DNA of 64,000 nt from Metridium senile (GCA_949775045.1 OX459097.1:1337598-1401597), one strand, 5' to 3'; shown: positions 51,886-61,684, counted from the stretch's first letter. Notes: generated from the sequence alone by a model not told the origin. Numbers and translations are program-made.

Positions 51886-52237
51886 TTAAACAGTTGTTTA
51901 ATTCGTTAGATAATTATCGTTTATATTTTTGACATGTAAAAAATTGATTTAAAAATAAAAGCTTGTTGAAACAAATGGTTGTGTACATTTTTATTGCCTG
52001 TTATTCAAATCAACTCGTAAATGTTCGATTTAATAAAAAAGGGATTACAATCTTTTATTCGCAAAACAATGGGAAAACGTGTAAGAGATTATAGCTTATT
52101 TGTTTTTCTTTTAAAGTTTCATCAAACTATCAGAGAAGGTTTATAACTTCAAGATGAACCATTCTTATTTATGGTTTCGCTAAACTTCTTTTAGTTCTAA
52201 ACTTTACCTAGTAGATTGTTTCTTTTAACTAGTTATA

Positions 52238-52594
52238 ATGGCAGAATTTAGTATTGATACTTCTGACTGTGAGGATATATCGGTAAGTAAAGTTGTTTAA
52301 ATTATAACTGAGTTGATTTCTTAACTCTCAGTTGTTTTATTTTTCATAATCGTTTTCCTATCAAAGAAGAAAAGTAGTTATAATTTTTGTTTTGTTTTTT
52401 GTTACTAGTTTGGTGAGTTTACTGATTCTCAACTACAAGAACTGGCTTTAGATGAAAACTCATTTGATTTGGATAATTATGTTGACGATGAAATATTATT
52501 GGAAGCCCTTTCAATCACTTCTCAACTAGAAGAACCAAACGTTATCGATGGAAATTGTGAATGGAGCAGCTCTCAACTCCTTGAAGTTCTTTAG
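52238..52594 (+). CDS. Small acidic two-exon protein, left-arm copy
   Basis: Exon 1 52238-52282 and exon 2 52409-52594 join in phase (GT...AG intron of 126 bp) to 76 aa rich in Asp and Glu (e.g. FDLDNYVDDEILLEAL). No family recognised. Directly downstream, 52608-52892 is an open frame of 94 codons after a CTAG acceptor-like site. It is strongly basic (KRKCTEQCNAKRKLREL) and may be a C-terminal exon of a longer splice form. If so, the protein would have an acidic N-terminus and basic C-terminus, like a transcription regulator. Confidence 0.5.
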
Positions 52595-53170
52595 TTATTC
52601 AAACTAGGCAATCGAAGAGCAACCATTCAAGAGAAAATGCACTGAACAATGCAACGCAAAAAGAAAGCTACGCGAATTAAGTAAAAGCAATTATAATTCA
52701 AAGCTATATGCAGCACGAAAAACAACATCTGATGAACTAGCTAATCTGTTTAATGATAAATCAAAACGTTTTACAAGGTTTTGCAAACAACAACTTATTA
52801 TTCAGTGGTCTCTTGTTCAGGTTCAGAGTCAGGCTAACCAAAGAAAGAAAGAATCCCGATTAAAACTTGTGTTTGTAAACATACTTAGTTAGCTAGAGTC
52901 TAGGATTAATTGTTTTGAAACATGAAAATCTCTATAATTAACTAATACATGTAATAGAGAATCGAATCCCCAGAAGAAAAACATTAACAGGAAACCAAGA
53001 TTTATGCTTCAAAGTTTTACAGATATATATATCTAATAACTTATTTTGAATAACTTACAGCCGGCTTAAGAATCATTCGGGATCTTGTTGAATATCTTTT
53101 GTAGAAAAGCGTCAGGATCGAATTCATCACACTGCAAAAGGTCTTGTGTACCAATTGATCATCTCCAATA

Positions 53171-53311
53171 TCACATCTTCTTGGTCCAATTAAATAATTC
53201 AGGCGGAGACCAATAATCAAACTGTAGATTAAGAAAAAGCCGGAGCCCATAAATATGCTTACCACATGCATCTCCAATAAGTTGATAATTAGTAGATAAT
53301 AACTCGGCCAT
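53171..53311 (-). CDS. Short outward-facing ORF, left-arm copy
   Basis: 46 codons from an ATG at 53311. An overlapping frame down to 53041 has a hydrophobic stretch, and further acidic coding-like sequence suggests a small spliced gene whose structure I could not settle. The right arm has the mirror copy at 57514-57654. No family recognised. Confidence 0.3.
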   Translation of the reverse strand: MAELLSTNYQLIGDACGKHIYGLRLFLNLQFDYWSPPELFNWTKKM

Positions 53312-53682
53312 TATGAACAAGAAACAACTGAGTAAAATAATCTTTGCAGTGAAATAATCGCTAATCAGTATCTTTTGGAAGTAATTTATAAGGTTTGTTA
53401 GTACAAAAGATATAAGCATTTCAAAAAGAACCTTATTTCGCGCAACATATTAATTACGTTCAAAAACAAACATGAACACATAAAGTTTATTTTAAGCTCC
53501 AATAATTTTCATGAACACAAAAGATATCAAACAAAGGATTGTTTTTTACGATAAATATAACTTTGAATTATAATTAGTGTATCTTAGCTTAAAATCCATC
53601 AGTAAAAAAAAGTTTTTTATCACGTGGTGTATGTTCAACTCCTCGATAGTCATAGTTATAGTTATAGTTGACAAGCATTAGT

Positions 53683-53811
53683 ATGGATAAAAACATTTTA
53701 AAACTTTCGGAAGAGGAATTGAGAGAAATTCAAGAAAGTTTGCATGGACAGTTTGCTGTTGTTATAACGCACAAGTGTACCTGCATGCATGTTGATCTTA
53801 TTATTGTCTGA
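53683..53811 (+). CDS. Short inward-facing ORF, left-arm copy
   Basis: 42 codons starting MDKNILKLSEEELREI, with a charged N-terminal helix. It may be the first exon of a spliced gene. The mirror copy is at 57014-57142. No family recognised. Confidence 0.3.
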   Translation: MDKNILKLSEEELREIQESLHGQFAVVITHKCTCMHVDLIIV

Positions 53812-54431
53812 TATATAGTTTAACTGAATAACCTTTTTAAAAAAGAACTGTATTCTAGTTAATGGTCAAACACCTATGCTTTATAAACATGGATTCATTT
53901 TAATTCTTCACTTCGCATAATTTACTTCAGTTATGCGTCTAGTTCATATTGAATTTAAATTTATCACAATTAAGTAACAACAAAACGGTTCATATATAGT
54001 TTTATCTCGATTCAAACAAAATATTTAACTACCTACAAAACGTATCATATAAGTCAGTCAAGAAATCAACCAACCTTTCGAAAATCATTATCATAAAATC
54101 TCTGTGCTGCATGTGTGTTTTTATTAGTTATTCAAGCTAAGCTGATTGTTCACACAACTTGCGTAGTATTGTATCGATCGCGACTAGGAAGATAAACAAA
54201 AACAAAAAAATAGAACAACTGATATCTGAATCTTTATTTTCTATCAAAATAAGAATTACATTTATCAATGATAGCAAAGTTTATTCACTAATGGAAATGT
54301 TCATTTGGTTTGTTTATGAAAAAGTGAATAAAACCGCGTTTGTTCTCCTTACAATGGTGATAAAAGCTAAGTATGAATATTACAAAAATCAATTTTGTTA
54401 TTTATTTTGCATGACTATTATTCGTATGTAA

Positions 54432-54848
54432 TTACAATGATTTCAACTCCAACCATTTACGTTTACAGGCATATTTTCTTCTTTTTGTAGATACTTTTGA
54501 GGCTGCTTTATCTCCCTTGCGCTTATTTCTATTCATAGAGTTTTCATTTGTTATTATATATTCATAAGAGTTTCTCTCAATCTCTTCCTGGTGTTTGAGA
54601 AGTCGTGCTAATGATTTTTGTACATTTGGTACATTATCCTCTGTTCCAGTTTCATCATAATTCTTTGAGGGAATGCATACTCCAAGTTTACTCCATTTTA
54701 ACCATTTAGCGCGCTCTTTGATATCCATTCCATGAACTTGATCGAGATGATTTGCTAGTCGAGCAAGGTTAGTGCTTCCACATCCAAATACAGGACAGTT
54801 TCGTCTTGTGCGACCCATGCTGAGCTCTTGACTTGACCAATGTTTCAT
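54432..54848 (-). CDS. C2H2 zinc-finger-like protein, left-arm copy
   Basis: 138 aa. A second Met at residue 11 (MGRTRRNCPVFGCG) may be the true start. One zinc-knuckle-like motif, C-x4-C-x10-H-x4-H, lies at about residues 19-40 (CPVFGC...HLDQVH). It is followed by a Trp-containing basic helix and a Lys/Arg-rich C-terminus (KRKGDKAASKVSTKRRK), which looks like a nuclear localisation or DNA-binding tail. The start faces the GGCCCGAA-rich block and the central gene. The right-arm copy differs at four residues. A role in binding the element's own DNA is an inference. Confidence 0.7.
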   Translation of the reverse strand: MKHWSSQELSMGRTRRNCPVFGCGSTNLARLANHLDQVHGMDIKERAKWLKWSKLGVCIPSKNYDETGTEDNVPNVQKSLARLLKHQEEIERNSYEYIITNENSMNRNKRKGDKAASKVSTKRRKYACKRKWLELKSL

Positions 54849-54884
54849 AGAAAATAATCTCTTTTTGCAATATTACATTTTTAT

Positions 54885-55030
54885 GTATGACGGCCCGAAT
54901 AAGAGGCCCGCGACGGCCCGAATCAACTCGAATCGGCCCGAATCGGCCCGAACTGGCCCGTCAGACCCGAAGGCCCTATAGGCTTTATTTGCTCTCTCGC
55001 TCTCGTTCTGTCTCTTATTCAATTTGGCCC
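54885..55030. repeat. GGCCCGAA iterated motif at the inner end of the left arm
   Basis: GGCCCGAA or close variants (CGGCCCGAAT, AGGCCCGC, AGACCCGAAGG) occur about eight times in 100 bp of CpG-rich DNA within an AT-rich element. A TATAGGCTTTATTTG and a (CTCTCG)n stretch follow. The right arm has the same block at 55821-55945 but with fewer units, so this is where the arms differ most in length. It lies between the divergent zinc-finger and central genes. Confidence 0.65.
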
Positions 55031-55179
55031 GTTCGCGCATGATCATAGAGAAATTTAATTTCTCTTAAAAAAATACGATAACAAGATAACCGGTCCCATA
55101 ATAGAGTATAACCCTCTGCTTATAAGGGAGGTTAGCATCCAAAGCAGAGTCATCCCAAAATAACTCTCAAGAAGATAGC

Positions 55180-55704
55180 ATGTCTCAATCCCACTATGAG
55201 GAAGATGAATCAAGTTCTGATAGCATGGCAAGTAGTGATCAAGAAAGTATTGAGGATAGCAGCGAGGATAGTGTTGACTCAAATCAGTTTGATTCTACTG
55301 AAGATGAGAAAAAGGATGTTTGGGCGAGAATGCAACACAAGGCAATGGAAAGGCATCAGCAAGATTTGGAAGTGGCAATGCAGCAATATAAACAAAACGG
55401 TGATAGTGATGAAGTAGCACAAGCCAAAGCCAATAATGCTTTGTTGCCTACATACAGAAAAGAGCTGAGGGAGGTTCTACACGAACAACTGACATGGATG
55501 CATCATTTGAGAAGAGATCCTACTTATAAAAAGATCATGGCCACAAAGCAAAACCTTATGGATGATAATGACTATAGCTGGGAGGAGGCAACTGAATCAG
55601 CAATACATCAAAGGAAATTTCTACTTAACAAACTATTTGTACAGGAAGAAATTCCAAAACAAAGTATAATCAACTACGCAACTTATAATTCTTATACTCG
55701 TTAG
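55180..55704 (+). CDS. Single-copy acidic protein in the centre of the palindromic element
   Basis: 174 aa, with its own poly(A) signal AATAAA at 55745-55750. Residues 1-50 are Ser/Asp/Glu-rich (EEDESSSDSM, DSTEDEKKD). Residues 48-160 look like a mostly helical domain: WARMQHKAMERH, a segment with NALLPTYRKELREV, HEQLTWMHHLRRDPTYKK and an EEATESAIHQRKFLLNKLF end. I believe I have seen similar proteins of unknown function repeated in other marine invertebrate genomes, but I cannot name the family. As the only single-copy gene of the element it is its best family marker. Confidence 0.7.
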   Translation: MSQSHYEEDESSSDSMASSDQESIEDSSEDSVDSNQFDSTEDEKKDVWARMQHKAMERHQQDLEVAMQQYKQNGDSDEVAQAKANNALLPTYRKELREVLHEQLTWMHHLRRDPTYKKIMATKQNLMDDNDYSWEEATESAIHQRKFLLNKLFVQEEIPKQSIINYATYNSYTR

Positions 55705-55983
55705 CCTTAGATACAAAAAAAATGAAAATAATTTTTTTCGGTTTAATAAAATGAGTTTTTGTTTCATTGAGTTTTTTGTTTTATCTTATTCTACTTTGAT
55801 TAAGCGCAACCGTTGCGGCGGGGCCAAAATGAATAAGAGACAGAAAGAGAGCGAGAGAGCAAATAAAGCCTATAGGGCCTTCGGGCCTGATCGGGCCGAT
55901 TCGGGTTGATTCGGACCGTCGCGGGCCTCTTATTCGGGCCGTCATACATAAAAATGTAATATTGCAAAAAGAGATTATTTTCT

Positions 55984-56400
55984 ATGAAACATTGGTCAAG
56001 TCAAGAGCTCAGCATGGGTCGCACAAGGCGAAACTGTCCTGTATTTGGATGTGGAAGCACTAACCTTGCTCGACTAGCAAATCATCTCGATCAAGTTCAT
56101 CGAATGGATATCGAAGAGCGTGCTAAATGGTTAAAATGGAGTAAACTTGGAGTATGCATTCCCTCAAAGAGTTATGATGAAACTGGAACAGAGGATAATG
56201 TACCAAATGTACAAAAATCATTAGCACGACTTCTCAAACACCAGGAAGAGATGGAGAGGAACTCTTATGAATATATAATAACAAATGAAAACTCTATGAA
56301 TAGAAATAAGCGCAAGGGAGATAAAGCAGCCTCAAAAGTATCTACAAAAAGAAGAAAATATGCATGTAAACGTAAATGGTTGGAGTTGAAATCATTGTAA
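55984..56400 (+). CDS. C2H2 zinc-finger-like protein, right-arm copy
   Basis: 138 aa, intact. It is identical to the left copy except at four residues: G/R in the VHGMD segment, K/E just after it, N/S in the SKNYDE segment and I/M in the EEIERN segment. The cysteines and histidines are unchanged in both copies, so neither looks decayed. Confidence 0.7.
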   Translation: MKHWSSQELSMGRTRRNCPVFGCGSTNLARLANHLDQVHRMDIEERAKWLKWSKLGVCIPSKSYDETGTEDNVPNVQKSLARLLKHQEEMERNSYEYIITNENSMNRNKRKGDKAASKVSTKRRKYACKRKWLELKSL

Positions 56401-57013
56401 TTACATACGAATAATAGTCATGCAAAATAAATAACAAAATTGATTTTTGTAATATTCATACTTAGCTTTTATCACCATTGTAAGGAGAACAAACGCGGTT
56501 TTATTCACTTTTTCATAAACAAACCAAATGAACATTTCCATTAGTGAATAAACTTTGCTATCATTGATAAATGTAATTCTTATTTTGATAGAAAATAAAG
56601 ATTCAGATATCAGTTGTTCTATTATTTTTTTTGTTTATCTTCCTAGTCGCGATCGATACAATACTACGCAAGTTGTGTGAACAATCAGCTTGAATAACTA
56701 ATAAAAACACACATGCAGCACAGAGATTTTATGATAATGATTTTCGAAAGGTTGGTTGATTTCTTGACTGACTTATATGATACCTTTTGTAGGTAGTTAA
56801 ATATTTTGTTTGAATCGAGATAAAACTATATATGAACCGTTTTGTTGTTACTTAATTGTGATAAATTTAAATTCAATATGAACTAGACGCATAACTGAAG
56901 TAAATTATGCGAAGTGAAGAATTAAAATGAATCCATGTTTATAAAGCATAGGTGTTTGACCATTAACTAGAATACAGTTCTTTTTTAAAAAGGTTATTCA
57001 GTTAAACTATATA

Positions 57014-57142
57014 TCAGACAATAATAAGATCAACATGCATGCAGGTACACTTGTGCGTTATAACAACAGCAAACTGTCCATGCAAACTTTCTTGAATTTC
57101 TCTCAATTCCTCTTCCGAAAGTTTTAAAATGTTTTTATCCAT
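57014..57142 (-). CDS. Short inward-facing ORF, right-arm copy
   Basis: Mirror of 53683-53811, at exactly the expected palindromic position. Confidence 0.3.
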   Translation of the reverse strand: MDKNILKLSEEELREIQESLHGQFAVVITHKCTCMHVDLIIV

Positions 57143-57513
57143 ACTAATGCTTGTCAACTATAACTATAACTATGACTATCGAGGAGTTGAACATACACCA
57201 CGTGATAAAAAACTTTTTTTTACTGATGGATTTTAAGCTAAGATACACTAATTATAATTCAAAGTTATATTTATCGTAAAAAACAATCCTTTGTTTGATA
57301 TCTTTTGTGTTCATGAAAATTATTGGAGCTTAAAATAAACTTTATGTGTTCATGTTTGTTTTTGAACGTAATTAATATGTTGCGCGAAATAAGGTTCTTT
57401 TTGAAATGCTTATATCTTTTGTACTAACAAACCTTATAAATTACTTCCAAAAGATACTGATTAGCGATTATTTCACTGCAAAGATTATTTTACTCAGTTG
57501 TTTCTTGTTCATA

Positions 57514-57654
57514 ATGGCCGAGTTATTATCTACTAATTATCAACTTATTGGAGATGCATGTGGTAAGCATATTTATGGGCTCCGGCTTTTTCTTAATCTA
57601 CAGTTTGATTATTGGTCTCCGCCTGAATTATTTAATTGGACCAAGAAGATGTGA
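57514..57654 (+). CDS. Short outward-facing ORF, right-arm copy
   Basis: Mirror of 53171-53311. Downstream, after a TTTTGCAG acceptor-like site at about 57685-57692, a short acidic frame (CDEFDPDAFLQKIF) ends in TAA, which supports a spliced structure. Confidence 0.3.
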   Translation: MAELLSTNYQLIGDACGKHIYGLRLFLNLQFDYWSPPELFNWTKKM

Positions 57655-58230
57655 TATTGGAGATGATCAATTGGTACACAAGACCTTTTGCAGTGTGATG
57701 AATTCGATCCTGACGCTTTTCTACAAAAGATATTCAACAAGATCCCGAATGATTCTTAAGCCGGCTGTAAGTTATTCAAAATAAGTTATTAGATATATAT
57801 ATCTGTAAAACTTTGAAGCATAAATCTTGGTTTCCTGTTAATGTTTTTCTTCTGGGGATTCGATTCTCTATTACATGTATTAGTTAATTATAGAGATTTT
57901 CATGTTTCAAAACAATTAATCCTAGACTCTAGCTAACTAAGTATGTTTACAAACACAAGTTTTAATCGGGATTCTTTCTTTCTTTGGTTAGCCTGACTCT
58001 GAACCTGAACAAGAGACCACTGAATAATAAGTTGTTGTTTGCAAAACCTTGTAAAACGTTTTGATTTATCATTAAACAGATTAGCTAGTTCATCAGATGT
58101 TGTTTTTCGTGCTGCATATAGCTTTGAATTATAATTGCTTTTACTTAATTCGCGTAGCTTTCTTTTTGCGTTGCATTGTTCAGTGCATTTTCTCTTGAAT
58201 GGTTGCTCTTCGATTGCCTAGTTTGAATAA

Positions 58231-58587
58231 CTAAAGAACTTCAAGGAGTTGAGAGCTGCTCCATTCACAATTTCCATCGATAACGTTTGGTTCTTCTAGT
58301 TGAGAAGTGATTGAAAGGGCTTCCAATAATATTTCATCGTCAACATAATTATCCAAATCAAATGAGTTTTCATCTAAAGCCAGTTCTTGTAGTTGAGAAT
58401 CAGTAAACTCACCAAACTAGTAACAAAAAACAAAACAAAAATTATAACTACTTTTCTTCTTTGATAGGAAAACGATTATGAAAAATAAAACAACTGAGAG
58501 TTAAGAAATCAACTCAGTTATAATTTAAACAACTTTACTTACCGATATATCCTCACAGTCAGAAGTATCAATACTAAATTCTGCCAT
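58231..58587 (-). CDS. Small acidic two-exon protein, right-arm copy
   Basis: Exons 58587-58543 and 58416-58231 mirror the left copy, splice sites included. The basic downstream frame mirrors at 58217-57933. Confidence 0.5.
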
Positions 58588-58939
58588 TATAACTAGTTAA
58601 AAGAAACAATCTACTAGGTAAAGTTTAGAACTAAAAGAAGTTTAGCGAAACCATAAATAAGAATGGTTCATCTTGAAGTTATAAACCTTCTCTGATAGTT
58701 TGATGAAACTTTAAAAGAAAAACAAATAAGCTATAATCTCTTACACGTTTTCCCATTGTTTTGCGAATAAAAGATTGTAATCCCTTTTTTATTAAATCGA
58801 ACATTTACGAGTTGATTTGAATAACAGGCAATAAAAATGTACACAACCATTTGTTTCAACAAGCTTTTATTTTTAAATCAATTTTTTACATGTCAAAAAT
58901 ATAAACGATAATTATCTAACGAATTAAACAACTGTTTAA

Positions 58940-59383
58940 CTAGATATAGTGGAAAGAGTTTTGATGTGACATTCTAGCTGATGGTCTATTGTTCTTAAAA
59001 AGTTTTCTCGGTGCGAGGTGATTCATTTCTTGTGGTCTTTTGCTGTGTTTTGGAGTCTGTTCGATCACTCTACTTTCCTTGCTTGGTTGTAAACCTCTTG
59101 CTTGGGGTTGATATTCGTTCTCTGTTAGCAATCCTGACTCATCGCCTGGTTGTGTGGTCATAGAACAACTCTCTACCATAACATCTACCATTTCGCTCAA
59201 ATCACCCATGACTTTAAATAACTCTTCAAATTCTTCAATCGATAAAGCTATGCCATATTTTGTTGGAAATTTGTTCTTCTCTTCACCATCAATATACTTT
59301 CGAATATGTACTCTTATCTGTCCTTGGAATTCCTGGACGGTAGCGTGGTAGCCTCGAGAACCTAGCTTGAATAAAGTTGCCAT
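58940..59383 (-). CDS. PC4-like ssDNA-binding/coactivator protein, right-arm copy
   Basis: 147 aa with the same protein sequence as the left copy. Its ATG lies 270 bp from the right tip of the element, as in the left arm. Confidence 0.85.
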   Translation of the reverse strand: MATLFKLGSRGYHATVQEFQGQIRVHIRKYIDGEEKNKFPTKYGIALSIEEFEELFKVMGDLSEMVDVMVESCSMTTQPGDESGLLTENEYQPQARGLQPSKESRVIEQTPKHSKRPQEMNHLAPRKLFKNNRPSARMSHQNSFHYI

Positions 59384-59659
59384 GTTTTTTCTCTAACCAA
59401 ATGCTATTTGCCTTCAAATGTTTTAGTGAAAGATTCAAAATAGGCGCGCGCTATATATTATAATTGATAACAAAAGACTTGCCCAAACTTGCCCGCTCAC
59501 TAAGCCTTTGGCGTCACCTGGTTACCATAGCAACACTTCACTTCCTGGTCAAGGTGCTAATCCTCTCGCGTCACCTGGTTACCATGGCACCGCCTCAATC
59601 CTACCTCAATCCCGCCTCAATTTCCGGGGTCATTTCATCCCAAGAATACTACTAATGTT

Positions 59660-60030
59660 TAATTAGTTCACACACGCCGGAGACTGACAACTTCCCTTTG
59701 TCTGTGATAGTATTTGAACAGAGTCCATTCATTAACTACAACCTGTAAATAGTGGTAGGAAAACATCACATAAACACGAAAATGAGCAGAGAAGAAATAG
59801 ATGGAAGGAAGGAAGGGAGGAAGATAAACGGATGAAAATGAAAGATGATGTCGAAACGTTGTATCCTTGCGTTTGTCTTCATTCTCAATTTTATAACAAA
59901 GTCTAAACTTATTAAAATGAAAGAAGGAATGACTTAATGAGTGGATAAAAAACGAATCTATAGATGAAAGAAAAAAAAGCGATGAGAAACTAGTAAGTGC
60001 CTGGTCCTGCCTGCGGTCAATGTGGGACAA
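59660..60030. other. Right flank of the palindromic element, no gene seen
   Basis: Purine-rich (GGAAGGAAGG near 59810) and otherwise unremarkable. Confidence 0.4.
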
Positions 60031-60425
60031 AGGAATTCCAACAAAAGAGCCCAGTTTTTTTGTTCAATGTATGCAAAGGAATCTCAGCAAGAGTTTATGT
60101 TCTTGGTCCAGCTGCTAGAAGAATGTCTAGTCTCTCTCGTTTAATGTTGGCAAATCCCAACAAGAGTCTATGTTCTTGGTCCAGCTACTGGTCCAGCTAG
60201 TGAAATATCAAGTCTCTCTCGTTCAATGTAGGCAAAGCAATCCCAACAAGAGTAAATGTTCTTGGTCCAGCAGCTAGTAGAATGTCAAGTCTCTCTCGCA
60301 TCTCCTCTCTCGTTCAATGAGAGCAAAGGAATCCCAACAAGAGTTATGTTCTTGGTCCAGCAGCTAGTTTAATGTCAAGTCTCTCTCGTTCAATGAGAGC
60401 AAAGGAATCCCAATAAGAGAGTTTC
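60030..60425. repeat. Irregular tandem repeat, about 85-100 bp, about 5 copies
   Basis: AAAGGAATCCCAACAAGAGT, TATGTTCTTGGTCCAGC and AGTCTCTCTCGTTCAATG recur in order. It lies just downstream of the second GPCR (minus strand), perhaps in its 3' UTR. Confidence 0.85.
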
Positions 60426-60485
60426 TATTCAAAGGTGTGATAGCAAGAACCGAATGGATACGTACAACAGATCTAAGAACCTTCT

Positions 60486-61415
60486 TCATCTCTCTTCTTC
60501 TGTATGCCAAAATGTTGTCTCTATTCGATGTACAACAGATCCAAAAACCTTCCTAATCTCCCTTCTAATATCTCCTTTCACAAGGGCATACACAGCAAAG
60601 TCTAGTGCTGAGTTAATGTAGTAAAGTAGTCTTGATAAAGGAACAATTATATCAGGTACATCAATAAATAAAACATACGTACAAAATGCCCTGTAAAACG
60701 TTAATGAATAACATAGCACGAAGAACATCACCATAAAACCAATAAAATGAACCGATGACCGCTGTACGCTCAGACGGCTCGCGCTGCTAGAATAGTTGTA
60801 CTTTACTTGTCGCCTTTGTTGGGTAATTTTTCTTCGCTGTGCTTTCGATATTCGTAGCATTACAAGGTATACACCAACCAGGCAAATCATCGGTAACAGC
60901 TGGCATAAAAACAACCTTATAGTACTGATAATACGGTATGCATGAAGGTTATTGGACTGGATAATCACGTAGAATACAAAGGGCGTTGCTATTGACAACA
61001 CCCACGTGATAACCAAGATCACCGCGCATGTGCAAGTAGTTAGGATAAGGTAGTATTTAAACGAGCAACGTACAGCGATATAGCGGTCTAATGTAATAGC
61101 ACACAGGTTTAATACAGATCCAAGTAGGAAGATATCTTTGATTGTTTGAACCAGCCACATGTCACATGACACTAAGATTGTACATATAAACTCCATGGGT
61201 GTATTAATGACACCAGTACATAGGTCAGCGGTACATAACGATAGTACAAAACAGTTTTGTTGTGTCCACAGTCGACGTGTTGATACGATGATATAGATAA
61301 TTAAGGCATTACCAATAGTGGCAATAAAGGCAATAATTCCCCTTAAACACCAGTACCATATAGCATCGGGGTGACCGGCATAGGTGAACGAATCACGTGA
61401 CCCGTTAGTCAACAT
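60486..61415 (-). CDS. Class A-like orphan GPCR with non-canonical motifs, single exon
   Basis: 309 aa from the ATG at 61415, with one NGS sequon. Seven hydrophobic segments are clear: GN in TM1, LSLCTADL in TM2, LDRYIAV at the end of TM3, Trp in TM4, a Pro in TM5. Several hallmarks are missing. ECL2 has no Cys to pair with the TM3 Cys, and that Cys sits two residues off the usual spacing. TM6 lacks CWxP. TM7 has DFAVY in place of NPxxY. A short basic helix 8 ends the protein. Such receptors form lineage-specific expansions in cnidarians, as far as I recall. The ligand is unknown. It shares no close similarity with the GPCR at 47578. Confidence 0.85.
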   Translation of the reverse strand: MLTNGSRDSFTYAGHPDAIWYWCLRGIIAFIATIGNALIIYIIVSTRRLWTQQNCFVLSLCTADLCTGVINTPMEFICTILVSCDMWLVQTIKDIFLLGSVLNLCAITLDRYIAVRCSFKYYLILTTCTCAVILVITWVLSIATPFVFYVIIQSNNLHAYRIISTIRLFLCQLLPMICLVGVYLVMLRISKAQRRKITQQRRQVKYNYSSSASRLSVQRSSVHFIGFMVMFFVLCYSLTFYRAFCTYVLFIDVPDIIVPLSRLLYYINSALDFAVYALVKGDIRREIRKVFGSVVHRIETTFWHTEEER

Positions 61416-61557
61416 AGCTGGTTATGTACTAAAGTACTAAAAGTCTTTCTATATAGTCGCTAGGCAGATCTTTGAAGTGTTGCAAGTTAACGCGCGAAAA
61501 TACAGCTGCTAAACGCTGCTTGCACAATGAAGCAATGAAGTTTAAACAGCTTCCGAT

Positions 61558-61640
61558 AGGACTATTATAAAGAGTTAGTGGCCGTGTCTGATAGGACTAT
61601 TATAAAGAGTTAGTGGCCGTGTCCGATAGGACTATTAATG
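61558..61640. repeat. About 36-bp tandem repeat upstream of the GPCR
   Basis: CGATAGGACTATTATAAAGA and GTTAGTGGCCGTGTC occur twice in full, with a partial third unit. Confidence 0.9.
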
Positions 61641-61684
61641 GCTGTAAACTGGTGATGAACAGGCAATCAATGCTTGCTGTTTAT

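Larger units (their letters stand above)
51172..59653. mobile_element. 8.48-kb palindromic Polinton-like element with about 3.84-kb gene-bearing inverted arms
   Basis: The left arm 51172-55030 and right arm 55821-59653 are inverted copies with scattered substitutions and a few small indels: the outer 2.5 kb mirror at x+y=110825, and inner positions at 110832. The ends are AGTAGTATTCTTGGG...CCCAAGAATACTACT, and AATGTT flanks both sides (51166-51171 and 59654-59659). Each arm has, from outside in, a PC4-like gene, a small acidic two-exon gene, short ORFs and a C2H2 zinc-finger gene. A single-copy gene sits in the 0.79-kb centre. A 6-bp duplication and AG-starting ends fit Polinton/Maverick integration, but no polymerase, integrase, ATPase, protease or capsid gene is present. 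A Dada-type transposon (6-7 bp duplication) is the main alternative. Confidence 0.85.

Noticed and set aside
51172..59653. Palindrome as a simple assembly artefact
   Set aside because: The arms differ at scattered bases and small indels, the centre is unique, and a 6-bp duplication flanks the exact tips. Long reads would still be the final test.
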